64,000 nt of DNA, taken from assembly GCA_029891385.1 (NCBI GenBank), contig CM057224.1, positions 36,771,005 to 36,835,004 of the forward strand, read 5' to 3'. This stretch comes from Erythroxylum novogranatense (Eukaryota > Streptophyta > Magnoliopsida > Malpighiales > Erythroxylaceae). The translations under genes and the position numbers were made by a program. The notes beneath the pieces were generated by a model that worked only from the letters and a program-made list of their open reading frames with translations, did not search any database and had not been told where the DNA came from. This document shows positions 21,935-33,339 of this stretch, in pieces (positions within the stretch are counted from its first letter, which is position 1; every line of letters begins with the position of its first letter).

Positions 21935-24715
21935 CTTCAAAGAAGGAGAAAGTGGAGGATGATTCACCAATGGTCCAAAGTAGTTCAATTGCTTTAGTAA
22001 TGAAAGATGAAAGTCAAAATCTTGTTAGAATGGAAGTTCAGGAACCGAGGTTGGAGAAAGCACGGGGATTCGATGAGGAATTGAGTAAGGTTTCCGATGA
22101 TATGGGTTTTTCTAAAGTTGTGTGTAGGTCATCGGAGCCGTCAGAGAAGAAATCAAATATGGAGACTGATAAATCTCAAGTTCTTTGCTAAAGAAAATCT
22201 AATTTACCAAAGGTGGAATCTGTACTTGCATTAAATTGGACGTTGTACAAGATTCGTGATTCTTGAAGTGTAAGCATAAAAGAATCTTCCTTTTTTCTCT
22301 TTTTGTCATCGATGATTCTTTAATAGGTATCTTATCTTTTCCCCACTCTTCTCTATCTTGTTTTATTTCTCAGAGCTGTAAATGTGTCAGATGGAGAAAG
22401 CAAAAGAGAAAAAACTTGAAGATAGATCTGATAGTGAGGATCTTCACAGTCTACTTAGATTTCCATTTTGTATATTGTAAAAGTTATCAAGGGAAATGCA
22501 TTTCCATGAGGCGCCTCCTCCTATGACATCCTCTTCACAGCGAGACTACTTTGCCAATTTGCCGTTACATCGCAAGGCAACAGGACAACTTGCTCGAATT
22601 GAACTCACTCAGTTCCTTTTTTTACATTGCAGGACTTTGGAAATATAGTTGAGAATCAAGAAAGGGTTGAGAGATTGATGAAGAAGGAAGTATTGGGCTT
22701 GGAGCTGAAAGGGAAGAAAGTAAAGAAAATTGTTGAAAAGCACGGATCAAAGCTTGAATTCGATAATCCAACTCATCTGAGTAGCAATGACCAAAGCATT
22801 AAGTCACTGTTCAAAGATCAACCTAAAGCTACCATTAATAAATTGGAGACATCCGGTCCTGCAATATCTCTACTTATTATTCAAGATGAAATCATTTAGG
22901 CTTATAGTCTCGCACCATGAGGATAATATATTATACAATATTTTGATCCTTTTATCATTCAATGCCCTTTCCAATTGCTGTAGTTGGTTGTCCAAGTGAT
23001 CTTCCACCTCTCGAGTGAGATATCTAGCTTGATATTATCACCCTTAATTTCTTTTTCCTTTTTGCTTTCAAAATACAACTTTGTATTGGGAATTAATTTG
23101 GATTATTGGCAGATACGTTCCCCCATTTCAGACTGTTTTCTCCATTGATGGGACCAATGGACCATCCACATCCATCCAGGTATCATAGCAAACTTTCTCC
23201 TATACATTGAAAATATTTCTCGTGTACTTATTTGGCTTTAAATTGTCTAAATGTGCAGCTTCCACGTTTCGTTCTCTCCAAACCTCAAGCAAAGCGGTGT
23301 GCAACACACCACTATATTGCTTCCAGTGTTCATTGGCACTAGCAATGTATGAAGATGAACCATTTCTGGCCAGCAACTGGTGGTTCTACTCCTCTGTATG
23401 TTGGCAAACCAAATAATCTCGAGGGCATACCTCCTCCTGAAAATATGATAATTGGCAAGCCATTGCAAGGAAGGTTAGAAGTTGTCAGTTTAAACACTGC
23501 TCGGTGTAAATGATCTGGAAGGGGGGTTGAATAGATCTTTAGAGTTTTTCGTAAAATTCTACAATAAAATCAGAAGTTAATTCACACAAAAACAATTTAA
23601 ACAAATTTAATTGTAAAGAGTAAGGAAGAAGAGAAAATACTGTTTTATAGAGGTTCGGTGCCAAGACCTACGTCCTCTACCTAAGCTCCCACTTAGGATT
23701 TTGTAAACTACTTTATTACACACTTTGTAGTTTAGTGTGAACTCTTACAATACCGCTTGATTTCCGGCTCAAGTTACCTTTACAACCGATTTGTCTTCCG
23801 GCACAAGTCCTACCTCACAAGTGATTCTCCTCTAATCACTCAACTCTCAAAGATAATGAGATAAAGAAGAAAGAATAATGCTCAATACAATTGTGTAACA
23901 AGATAAGAGCAATAATGAGCAAATTTGGAGCAATAGAAGAGTCTTTTTGCTTGTCCAAAACTTCGGTACACTCTCCATCAATCATCCACTCTTTATACTT
24001 AGAAGACAACAAACGTTGGAAGCCATTCTAGCCGTTGCATGATTGTTATGACCGTTCCTTAACATTCTCCTTTCCATTTGTGACTAACTGACTTATTCAG
24101 AATCAGTTTGCTGTACTCGTAAATCGACTTGTCGTGGTGTGTAAGTCAACTTGTAACAACAATTTTCGTAAAACTTTATCTCCCCTCTTCTATAAGTCGA
24201 CTTATGCAGTGTAAGTCGACTTGTAACCTTCGATAAGTCGACTTATAGTCTATTAATCGACTTGTGTTGTTCTCAACCTGACAGATCTTGATATATTAGT
24301 CGACTTATGATTTACTAGTCGACTTATGTTGGCTTCAACGGTTATATTGCAGAGAATCTTGATCTTTAATTGTTGGGATACTTATCTTTGAAGATCTTTA
24401 TCCATAATCTTCATCCTTGAATATCTCTAGCACATTTAAGGAAATTTCCATCTTGATTCCACAATGATTAATCTCTTGCCCATTAAAGATTAATGCTATC
24501 TTGATTTGCACAATTCCTTTATTGAATATTAATCCCAAAATACCTGAAATAATTTCTTAACCAATTATATACATTTTATTATTATCAAAACATAAGTAGA
24601 ATTTAATTTGTCAACCACCATTGGTTCAACACCCAGGAGACGGGACAGAGTGGGGGAAATTATAGAGCTTTAACTAGGAAAGATAGCAATTTTGATTATT
24701 AAGCATCATTTTGTA
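21935..24715 (+). pseudogene. TIME FOR COFFEE (TIC)-like gene fragment, broken
   Basis: Pieces of a TIC-like nuclear clock-regulator protein lie in order on the plus strand: SKKEKVEDDSP (from 21935), MHFHEAPPPMTSSSQRDYF (near 22500), a Lys-rich piece from 22633, PPFQTVFSIDG (near 23120), then FVLSKPQAKRCATHHYIAS, KMNHFWPA and GIPPPENMIIGKPLQG up to about 23490. A TAG interrupts the piece where family members have Gln before KMN. Other stops follow SQVLC and QDEII. An intron (GTATCA to TGTGCAG) between 23178 and 23259 is kept, so this is not a processed copy. A 1.1-kb element splits the last exon. The family name is from memory of its motifs. Confidence 0.65.
23498..24628. mobile_element. Solo-LTR-like insertion in the TIC fragment
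   Basis: AACAC occurs at 23493-23497 and 24629-24633. Joining the flanks restores a continuous frame (SLNTQETGQSGG), so the insertion boundaries are well supported. The insert starts TG, is 1131 bases long and has no coding sequence, as expected for a solo LTR. The last base is ambiguous: CA with a 4-bp duplication or TTC with 5. At 24190-24330 it carries at least five copies of the palindrome AGTCGACT. Confidence 0.65.
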
Positions 24716-24779
24716 TTTCTTATTATTATATATTTTGTATTTATTATGATTCAAATTTATTATTATTATACATTTTGAA

Positions 24780-24914
24780 CTTATTTATAATTGTTATTCA
24801 TTTTTTTGTTGTTGTTGTTGTTGTTATAATTATTATAATTATTATAAATGTTGGTATTAATTATTGTTATTATTAATAATAATATTATTATTTTATCATA
24901 CAATTTGTTTTCTC

Positions 24915-24993
<79 letters not shown>

Positions 24994-25102
24994 GTAATTT
25001 GTATTTATTATAATTCAAATTTATTATTATTATACTAATGTTATTATAACATTAATAAAAATTTGAACTTATTTATTAATGTTATTAATTTTGTTGTTGT
25101 TG

Positions 25103-25155
<53 letters not shown>
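24780..25155. repeat. TTA/TTG microsatellite tracts in E1
   Basis: Long perfect TTA runs lie at about 24914-24993 and 25105-25155, with shorter TTG runs beside them. A similar tract occupies the same relative place in E2. Confidence 0.95.
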
Positions 25156-25156
<1 letters not shown>

Positions 25157-25452
25157 GATATTAAATTAAAATTGTTATTATTATTATTTGTTAATTTTTT
25201 AACTAATACAAATCATTCGTAATAAAATTATCAATGAATTACATATTTCTAATCATATTAAAGATTAAGGGCATTTTCGTCATTGACACAATTTTTTCGT
25301 TCTGTCCATTGCAATCAAACACATTCTGTCCTAAAGACGGATACAATTTTTTCTGTTCTATCCACCACAACCAAACATCCTACTATCTCCAATTTTTGTT
25401 CCGTTCCGTTCTGTTCCGTTCCGTCTTTAACTACTGAAGACAGCAACCATAC

Positions 25453-26538
25453 GGACAGTTAGGATGGGATCTTAAAAACTTAGGATTAGTCCGGCTAAGC
25501 TGAGAATACCTAATATTCTAGCATTAATCATGGTTTCAAATTATTAGTTGTTAATGGCAATGGAGGATTTTAAATATCAAAATGAATATATCTTCTTAAG
25601 AAGTTTTGCTTCGTCGGTTTTTTTTTTTTTCTTTGACACTGTTGTGGAAATTGAAATATCATTTAACAATAAACCTGCACTTCAGAGTACAAAAATTTCA
25701 TCTTCATGTGAGGGATGTCTTAAGTAAGGGAAATGCAACAGAGCAAATATAATATGTAGACATACGACAGAAAGATCAATAAATGTCAAGTGGACATATG
25801 CATTCCAATTCCAACCGAAGGCAGGTGATTATCTCCCTCGACATGATCCTCTTTTAGCCATGTTCAAGTTTGAATGTTTTGCTAGTAGCCTAGATGGTGT
25901 TGAAGGGCCCCGTTTTTTGGACAAAAAATTTAGATCCATCTTTTCACTGCAGAATAGCAACTGGATTTATTATTTCCATCAGGAATATAACAAAACTAGA
26001 CTTCATGAATACCATTGCAGCCTGCAGCCTGCAGCCTCCACCAATTTCAAATAAACAGCTAATGCTAAACCTGTCACTTTGATTAAAATCTTTGATAAAC
26101 ACAATAAATCCTTTTCCTGTTTGATGGGCAATGCATAAGCTGTGGCATAATGAATAAAACAAATGCATTTGTTCACTAACCGCATTTACTTCCCACCATC
26201 AGCTAATGATTAAGAAACTAATAACTAATTTGCAGTCTCTGAAGATTAAAATAGAATTACATATTTGAACTGTAAATAGCTTCCTCTTTTTGGCAATGAT
26301 GGAGCTGGACTATCTACAGTCAGCAGCTATAGGATACTGTCTTCTTTTGAGAAACAGGCATTAACAAAATTCTCAAGCCTTTCGTCTGGAAAAAATTTGA
26401 AATGGCCATTTTCTTTCCAAGATAATCGAGACAAACAATCAAATGGTTGATATAAACCAGTCTTCAGACCAAACATACGAAGTTTTAGGCAGCTAAACTG
26501 TTAAGAGAATTTAAATTACCTCCAACAGAAACACAGTT
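25453..26538. other. Intergenic, 3' side of CLPP4
   Basis: It contains the CLPP4 3' region next to 26538. Small open frames on both strands at 25860-26185 overlap each other and have no recognisable domain. There is a poly-T run near 25619 and CTGCAG triplet repeats near 26020-26036. Confidence 0.35.
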
Positions 26539-29035
26539 TTAGTATATCTCATCATCAGGAACATCAGGGGTCAAGAATTTCATTGGATCTTTCCGCATTT
26601 CTTCATAATTTAGAGTGGCTTTCACCCTTTCTGGCACTGGTGCCAAAGGAATGATGGTATCTCTGTCAATAACTCCATCTATTATTCCATATTCAACTGC
26701 TTCAATTGGAGACATGTAGCGATCCCGATCTATATCTTTTTGAACTTGTTCCACTGTGCGACCAGTGAAACCTGAAATAATTTTAATGACATTATTCTTG
26801 TTATGCATAATTTCTCGTGCCTGAATTTCCACATCTATTGCTTGGCCACTAGCACCTCCTAAAGGTTGATGAATCATTATCCGTGTATTTGGCATTGCAA
26901 AGCGCTTGCCTTTTGTGCCGCCGCCAAGAATCACAGAAGCTGTTGATGCTGACATCCCCAGTGCAACTGTTGAAACATCAGCCCTCACAAGCTGTACCAC
27001 ATCATAGATAGCCATAGTAGCACTAAAGTAATAAGAGCAAAACCATATCAGTAGAGGGATGGCAAAGCAAAGCAGTACAGACGCAGAAATAGCTTTAGAC
27101 CCAGATCAACTCTAGTTGCATCAGGAAGAAAGGGAATCTAAAACATTATCCTAGTATTCAAGATAATAATTTTATTATTTTCTTCAAGTTATAACCCAGT
27201 TGAATATACTTATAACCTATAAAAGTATGCCTATATGCAGTCCGCAATGAAAGTCAACATGGCTGTCCTTTCCACATTTTCAACATTTGAAGGAAAGTGT
27301 TACATTCAAGACAGAAATACGAAAAACATTTTTCAACTTCTTTTCTTCTCTCTCTTTCTGATCCAGTTTTCTAGTTAACCAGATAAATAATTTAAATTTA
27401 CATTAGTATTGTGGTGAAGAAATTCTTTTAGCTAATGCTGGATTTGAGTTTTCAATTTTTCAAAGCATACTAAATCTGGATTTTGATACGGCAAAAGTGG
27501 CTAAAAATGGAAAGCAAAAGACGAGCAATAATCGACAAAGAACAGCTTGGTACATGTTCTGTTTTGCTTTTGCACCCACTTCTAAACATTACTGCTGATT
27601 TCCACTGCTATAAATTCTGATCAAACTTATGGATGCAGGTGTGTTCATTGCTACTCTTAGGATATCGTAACAGCAGCAATAGTTTCTGGTAGTAGCAGTA
27701 CCTATAACAGGGAAGGCGCCTATTTTAGCAATTCGGGGTTATGGTGAAAAAGCTAGTGCTGGGTGTGGTATGCAGGTATTTGATGGTGATGGCAATGGCA
27801 ATGGCTATGGCAGCATCAATAGTAGGATGGTGGTACGAGGATAACATATTCTACATTTTCACTACGGAGAAAAGAGATCAGCTTTTTTCTTTCGAAAGAA
27901 GAAGATGAAAGAAAATAAAAGTTTCCTACTTCATTAATATTAAGTTCTAGAATTTGAACACTACTATTATTCCTTGATTTTTACTGAAACTTGTTTCACC
28001 TATACGTTTCCTTTGAAAACCCATCGTAATGTACAACCCACTACTCTAGAATTCTATAAAAACATTCTGTAAACAAAATTTGGTAGTAATGTATTCCTCT
28101 AGCGTCTTGAAGCAATATAAGTATCAAAGTTAACTAGAAAAAATATATAACTATCTAGTCTACAAAGAACAATAGCACATAAACCAATCTAGAATGACAT
28201 TAAACCACTTAAGACAGGATTAAACAATATCAGTTTAGCTGGAGATAGCAAGAGGAGAACAAGGAAAACGTAGCACCGCAGAATTCATCAGAAGATAGCT
28301 TCAGTGAAAGTGAAGAACCAAAATATAATATCCCCGAAATTCCAGACTAAACCTTAATCAACATGGCACTCCACACAACCAAGACCATAATTCTCTCCAT
28401 CCTCACCCACGAGAAACAAGGGGATAATGTTCACATAAATAAATCAATATTTCTAGTATATACTTTGCCGGACAAAGTCTGTAACAAATGAATCAAAGCA
28501 CAACTGCTCAGCAACGAAACTATGCAAATCCAAGATGACCCAGCAAAGGTCACCTCTTTTCCAAACATAATAAAATCCAACACTAAATTCTTTGCATAGA
28601 ACTTCAATAAACAAAGACAAGAAAATCCAACCGAATCGAGGACTACCTGAGAGAGCCGCCAGGGCAATTGATAAAGAGGCGTATATCTTTAGTAGGATCC
28701 TGAGCATCAAGAAGCAACAACTGACTAATAATAGCATCTGCAACAAAATCATCGATGTTATTCCCCAAGAACACTATCCTCTCTCTGAGCAACAGTCCCA
28801 TGGCGTCAGATTCCGCCCCCCTCATGGCGGTAGCCGGCGTCTGTGGAGCCGAAAGCTCGGGAACAACTAGGGTTTTGGAGGATTTAAGGGAGGTCTTGAG
28901 GGGTGATAAGCGAGAAGAAGAAAAGGGTCTGAAGTCCAAAGACATAGGGTATTGATTGGGACGAGAAATATTTGATTTTAGAGAGGATAAGTGATGTGGG
29001 TTTGCCACTGGAGAGGAGAGCGAGAGCAATTCCAT
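26539..29035 (-). CDS. CLPP4: Plastid Clp protease subunit ClpP4 (2 exons, 290 aa)
   Basis: This is a serine-type subunit of the chloroplast stroma Clp protease, which degrades proteins delivered by Hsp100 chaperones. Exons 28647-29035 and 26539-27022 join as [14 protein letters not shown] through a 1624-base GT-AG intron, giving 290 aa. Residues 1 to about 70 are Ser-rich with few acids, a typical transit peptide. Then come [31 protein letters not shown] and FINCPGGS. The likely triad is Ser156 (MSASTAS), His181 (MIHQPLGG) and Asp230 ([10 protein letters not shown]). The C-terminus [13 protein letters not shown] is the plant ClpP4 signature and separates it from ClpP3, P5 and P6. The start is the first ATG. 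Two mirrored transposon-like elements flank the gene but do not touch its exons. Confidence 0.95.
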
Positions 29036-29757
29036 TGTTGAAACACACAAGTCTCTCAGACAACACAGAGAGGGTGAGCAAAGGTCAATGGTAAGGAGCT
29101 GCTTCTCCTACTCTTCAATATCTTCACTCTTTTTCCCATTCATTGTTACATAAATTATCAAAATATGAAGTTTAGAAACATTATTCTCAATATATTTAAT
29201 TTTTTAAAACATTAAATTTTATATCAAACTTTTAATTAATATTAAAATAATTTATTTTAAAACTAAAATTTAGATTGTTTAATTGAGTGTCATTCCATGC
29301 ACATTCAATTATTAAGAAATTTTAAATTTTATGATATTATTAATATTATTTTAAAAATATTAAAATAGAATATCGTTAGATCTTTAATCAAATAATAAAC
29401 AATATTTTAAAACTATCTAAATCAAAATCATCATTACATCTAAAACTAAAATTCAGCAACAAATTGAGATTTGGGGATGTCGATAATACACAATCTTATC
29501 TTTATATAATTGAAAGGTTATTTTCAATAAACTCATATCAGATATGACAATTAAAAGAGATGCATATACAAGCGTAAATAAATAAAATTGACACACTAAC
29601 TAGTTTTATAAATAAAATTATCAAAACAATACATAAAAAATAAACAATTTGATATATATACCTGAAGGTTATTAGATTTGTAAGTAACTGATATACTGTC
29701 AAGACTAGCTCTTCTTGTCACTAAATAGGCCAAAAGTCTTTGTTCAGAGTCTTACAG
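29036..29757. other. CLPP4 promoter side and A/T-rich spacer
   Basis: The 5' leader and promoter of CLPP4 should lie just above 29036. The sequence from 29150 to 29700 is A/T-rich without a gene. No TATA box was assigned. Confidence 0.35.
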
Positions 29758-30309
29758 TCTGTTTAGTTAGCTCTTCAACAAAGGCAGACGGAGACCAGAC
29801 AGGCAGGGCGAGAGACAGAGACGAGGCGGAGACAAGGTGAAGGCAGTGAGATGTTTGGTTGCGGTGGGCGAGCGAAAAAAATTGTCTTCGTCTGTGTGGG
29901 CGAAATGTGTTTGGTTGCGATGGGCGAGCAAAAACAGTGTTTAATGACAAAATGCCCCTACAAAGATAATATATTGGAAAATGTAATCCATTAGTTTTAT
30001 TTCATAATTGTGTCAATATTTATATTAAGTGTATTTACAACTCTAATAACATTAATTATCTTATTAATTATAATTTTTATAACAATTATTATTGATACAA
30101 TTAATATTAATTTTGTAATTGTTGTTAATTCATTGGTTATTTTATAAGTGTAACAATATTTATTTGAAGTTTATTTACAACTCTAATGATAATTATTATG
30201 TTATTATTATAATTTCTAAAATCACAAAATAGTAAAATTAATATGAATATGAATATTAAGTCAAATTATGTCATCATCATCATTGGTATGGTAATAATTT
30301 AATGATTAT

Positions 30310-30342
30310 TATTAGTATTATTATTATTAAATTTTGTTATTA

Positions 30343-30395
<53 letters not shown>
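30310..30395. repeat. TTA microsatellite in E2
   Basis: A long perfect run of the TTA/ATT triplet. Upstream at 30000-30200 two related A/T-rich blocks each contain TATTTACAACTCTAAT, an internal duplication. Confidence 0.95.
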
Positions 30396-30555
30396 TAGGG
30401 CAAAATAATTTAATAAAACATCTAAACATTTATATAATTGATTACATAATAGGTTCAAGTAAGTCCGACAAGCAAGAAATCCTAATACATAATAATTTAA
30501 TTAAACATCTAAGCACTCATAAACATTAATTACATTCAAGTTTTAAAATTTGCAC

Positions 30556-30685
30556 ATAATATTGTTGATAATAAATCCCAACATTCTCTAGATTTCCATT
30601 CTGGTCAAGTAGTAGATTGGATCCCTTGATGTCACGATGTAAAATCCCATGACTATGGCAGTCCCAATCTCCAGGTTGGCACCAA
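30556..30685 (-). pseudogene. CDK-like protein kinase catalytic-loop fragment
   Basis: The minus strand reads CHSHGILHRDIKGSNLLLDQ and then NGNLE. This is kinase subdomain VIb with the catalytic HRD, in the KGSN form typical of plant CDKC- or At1g54610-like kinases. Only about 25 codons are present. It abuts the importin fragment in a different frame with no intron boundary, so it is a captured piece rather than a gene. Confidence 0.7.
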
Positions 30686-30686
30686 T

Positions 30687-31985
30687 GTGTCGTCCAAATC
30701 TCCAGAGAGAAAAGCCAGGCATCTTAAAGCTCCATGCACTACAAGATCAAAATAAAAACTGTATTTCCAGCTGACTCATAACTTGTCAAAGAGAATTAAC
30801 CTTGAAATAGGATGTTGGAAGATATTTACATCTGACAAGAAAGATATAAAGGCATACTAACAAAGCAAGCTTGGTAAATAATCAACAATGTTTACTACAA
30901 ATTATTATGTTCAATAACATAGAAATGTTCTGCTACATTAGCTTTCTCATTTGTTAATATCTTTCTTGAACATGAACTTTCTCATTCAGAGAAAAAAAAT
31001 GTTAGAATGCAGACATGTATAGATTCTAAAACTGCCCATAAGTGAAGTTGATATATCATCACCATATATATCTCAAATGCTTGATTGCAGTAACCTTTCC
31101 ACCAAGAAATAGTAAATAAAAGATAACTGGTAAAGATAACTGGTCCTGTTCAAATTAAAGAAATGGATCATAGAATGAGACATTAAATTAGGCCATTCCT
31201 CTGGCCAATCATATACAGCAATTGATGCTATAGCCATACTAACAGCAGTGCAGATTTTCCTCTGAGAATCATCCAATGAAGCTACAAGTAGTCTGCGTAT
31301 GACTTCCTAAACACATGATGAAAGGGAAGATCAATTCCACCATTTACTTAAAATAGCACTCAAACAATAGGATCCAATATCAGCATTGCAAAAATGCCCT
31401 AATACAATTTATTGAGTGAAGTTTCCTCTGTTATTTAAAAAGGTTATTGTTCATATATCCCTAACAAAGCCGATTGGATTCAAAAAGCATACAGTAAATC
31501 AAAATATTTTGCTCAAGGTATTCAATACTAAATAATCATGTTCAGAGCCAGTGGAGAAACTTCAAACAACTTACATACCTTTTCTTCAAGTGATACAACT
31601 GGATGTTCAAAGGATTCATCACCTTCCCGCCAGTGTTTTAATGAATTGCTTTAGAATAACAGCAGCTAGGTTCCAGTATGTTAACTATCACAAGAGCAAA
31701 CAAAAACTCTACTGAAATGTAGGTCATACCAACCATCCTCAACAATCAAAATATCCGTTAACTAAAAGGTATATTATCTTCCTTATACAACTCAAAGATT
31801 TTTATTTCGTATCAAAGATATCATCCAACAAACATCTATTTTTGGCTTAAATTTTTTAAAATGGAAGGATAAGTTGAGTATAACGAAAACACAAAAATAT
31901 AACCTCAAAAAGGATATCTGACGCAATACTAACGGAAAATCCCTATTTGCCGCAATTTTGCACAGCGCCTCACCAAAACCTTCAG
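30687..31985 (-). pseudogene. Importin-9-like (karyopherin beta) 5' fragment, broken
   Basis: Four exon-like blocks appear in order on the minus strand: EGFGEALCKIAANRDFPLVL (about 31912-31985), LAAVILKQFIK then HWREGDESFEHPVVSLEEK (about 31570-31665), EVIRRLLVASLDDSQRK with YDWPEEWPNL (31190-31310), and VHGALRCLAFLSGDLDDTL (30687-30760). They match the N-terminal HEAT repeats of plant importin-9, a nuclear import receptor. The second block has lost two bases, so KQFIK and HWREG lie in different frames. The first block lacks a GT donor (CAG followed by ATATCC). The gene body beyond the fourth block is missing. Confidence 0.75.
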
Positions 31986-32450
31986 CAAACAAACATTTTT
32001 ACATATCATCAAACCAAAACCTCGACGAAACCTAACCAAACCAAGGCATCAAAGTAATAAATTAAAACATCAGAGATGTAGTACTGTATATGGACGGCCG
32101 GAATGGGGTAACATTGTTTGAGTAAACAAAAATTAGGGAGATTCATAAATAATCAAAGGAAAGAGAGAGATTTGGGACAGAAAACCGAAAGAGACGCAAG
32201 ACAGTGGAGAGAGCATTTCGGAGATTCGACCCAAATCTCACATGGACAGCGACTTCAGAGGCAAACAAGGGGAGATTCATGAAGCATGCAAAGCATTACC
32301 TGCGGAGATTGCGAAGCCCAGGGAAGAAGGAAGGAGAGCTATGACGCCGACGGAAGAAGGAAGGAGAGCTGCGCAGAGAGGGAACATCGTTTCCCTTTAC
32401 AAACCGTGCGTTTTGGAGTTACAACGAAGACCAGCGGCCCCTGCGTTTTA
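31986..32450 (-). other. Captured 5' leader of the importin fragment
   Basis: The stretch 32290-32450 is G/C-rich and on the minus strand ends CTCCGCAG|GTAATG, a good donor. It resembles a plant 5' UTR exon with CTCTCCTTCC repeats. The coding start of importin-9 was not found. Confidence 0.35.
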
Positions 32451-32665
32451 GGTGTCAGACGTTAACAAATCAGGGTAGATGCGTCTTTTACAAAATATGT
32501 CCGTTGGACAGTGTCTTCTGTACCATAGAAAACGATTGGACAAGATTTTGTGTCCATAGACAGGACAAAAATCATCATTAGACAGCAACCAAACATGATA
32601 TGTGACATAATTTTTGTGTCCTTGTCCACTGTCTGTAGGATTATGGACACTAACCAAATGTAGGG

Positions 32666-33330
32666 TTAAGGATACGACAATTCTACAGTAGTGCATTATC
32701 TGTTTCTTATGCACAATAAAACTATCTAAATCAAAATATTGTGAATTATCTTATGCCAACTTGAATTCCTATTTGCATTTTTAATTTTAGTTTCTTTGAA
32801 CTTTTATAAAGGGTAAAATTATAATCAGATTTATTATTAACTAAATAAATATTGTTTAATTATTTATTACTAATTATGAGTAATTTAATTTAATATTACA
32901 ATTTTTCACATAATAATTTAATTTCATTTTAACAATTTAATTTAAAATTTAAAATATCTTTCAAATATAAAATTTCAAATAAAATATATTAAAATAAATA
33001 TTAATTTATAAATAAAATTTAATTATTTTTATAATTACAGTTGATAATTTATTATTTTATTTATAAAATAATTTATTTAATATGTAATTATTCATGGAAA
33101 CAATTTCTCTACTATCTGAGGATAAGCCCATACTATCATACTTACAGAAACTTCGCTTTATTGCAGGATTTGAGACTGGGTGTGATGACGATGATGTAAT
33201 TATTATTAGTTATAAAAAATATTTATATTAATAATATGAAATTTTTAATTTTTATTTTAAAAACAAGAAATTAAAGGTACAATAAAAATACAAATTAAAT
33301 TAAACGGAATGAGTTTTTGACGGATGGAAT
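32666..33330. other. A/T-rich spacer
   Basis: Very A/T-rich sequence without coding potential or recognisable repeats. Confidence 0.5.
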
Positions 33331-33339
33331 AAATAAATA

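Larger units (their letters stand above)
21503..25452 (+). mobile_element. Putative gene-capturing element E1 (TIME FOR COFFEE cargo)
   Basis: The left end starts GTATGATTATTGTC (21503). The right end, read on the minus strand from 25452, is GTATGGTTGCTGTC, so the termini are inverted. Inside each end are further TTTGRTTG subrepeats followed by GGACA and AAAAATTGTGTC-like blocks. Between them lie a broken TIC-like gene fragment, an LTR-like insertion and long TTA tracts. The right terminal 190 bases match the terminal region of E2 (29758-29945) in inverted orientation. No transposase and no clear target duplication were found, so the class is unknown. Confidence 0.5.
29758..32665 (-). mobile_element. 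Putative gene-capturing element E2 (importin-9/kinase cargo)
   Basis: It has the same plan as E1 but is inverted. Right end on the minus strand: TACATTTGGTTAGTGTCC, followed by a TGTTTGGTTGCTGTC subrepeat and GTCCTGTCTATGGACA. Left end on the plus strand: TGTTTAGTTAGCTCTT, then GATGTTTGGTTGCGGTGG and AATGTGTTTGGTTGCGATGG, which match 25265-25440 of E1 read on the minus strand down to the ATGCCC end. A TTA tract lies inside this end, then a kinase piece and an importin-9-like piece. No transposase and no clear target duplication were seen. Confidence 0.5.

Noticed and set aside
22263..22526. Independent gene at 22.3-22.5 kb
   Set aside because: The 87-codon frame is in the wrong phase relative to the TIC-like pieces and shows no domain.
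29036..29050. Longer CLPP4 N-terminus starting before MELLSLSS
   Set aside because: The upstream codon at 29048-29050 is TTG; the first ATG is at 29035.
30302..30529. Tyrosine-rich open frame
   Set aside because: It is a translation of the TTA/ATT microsatellite.
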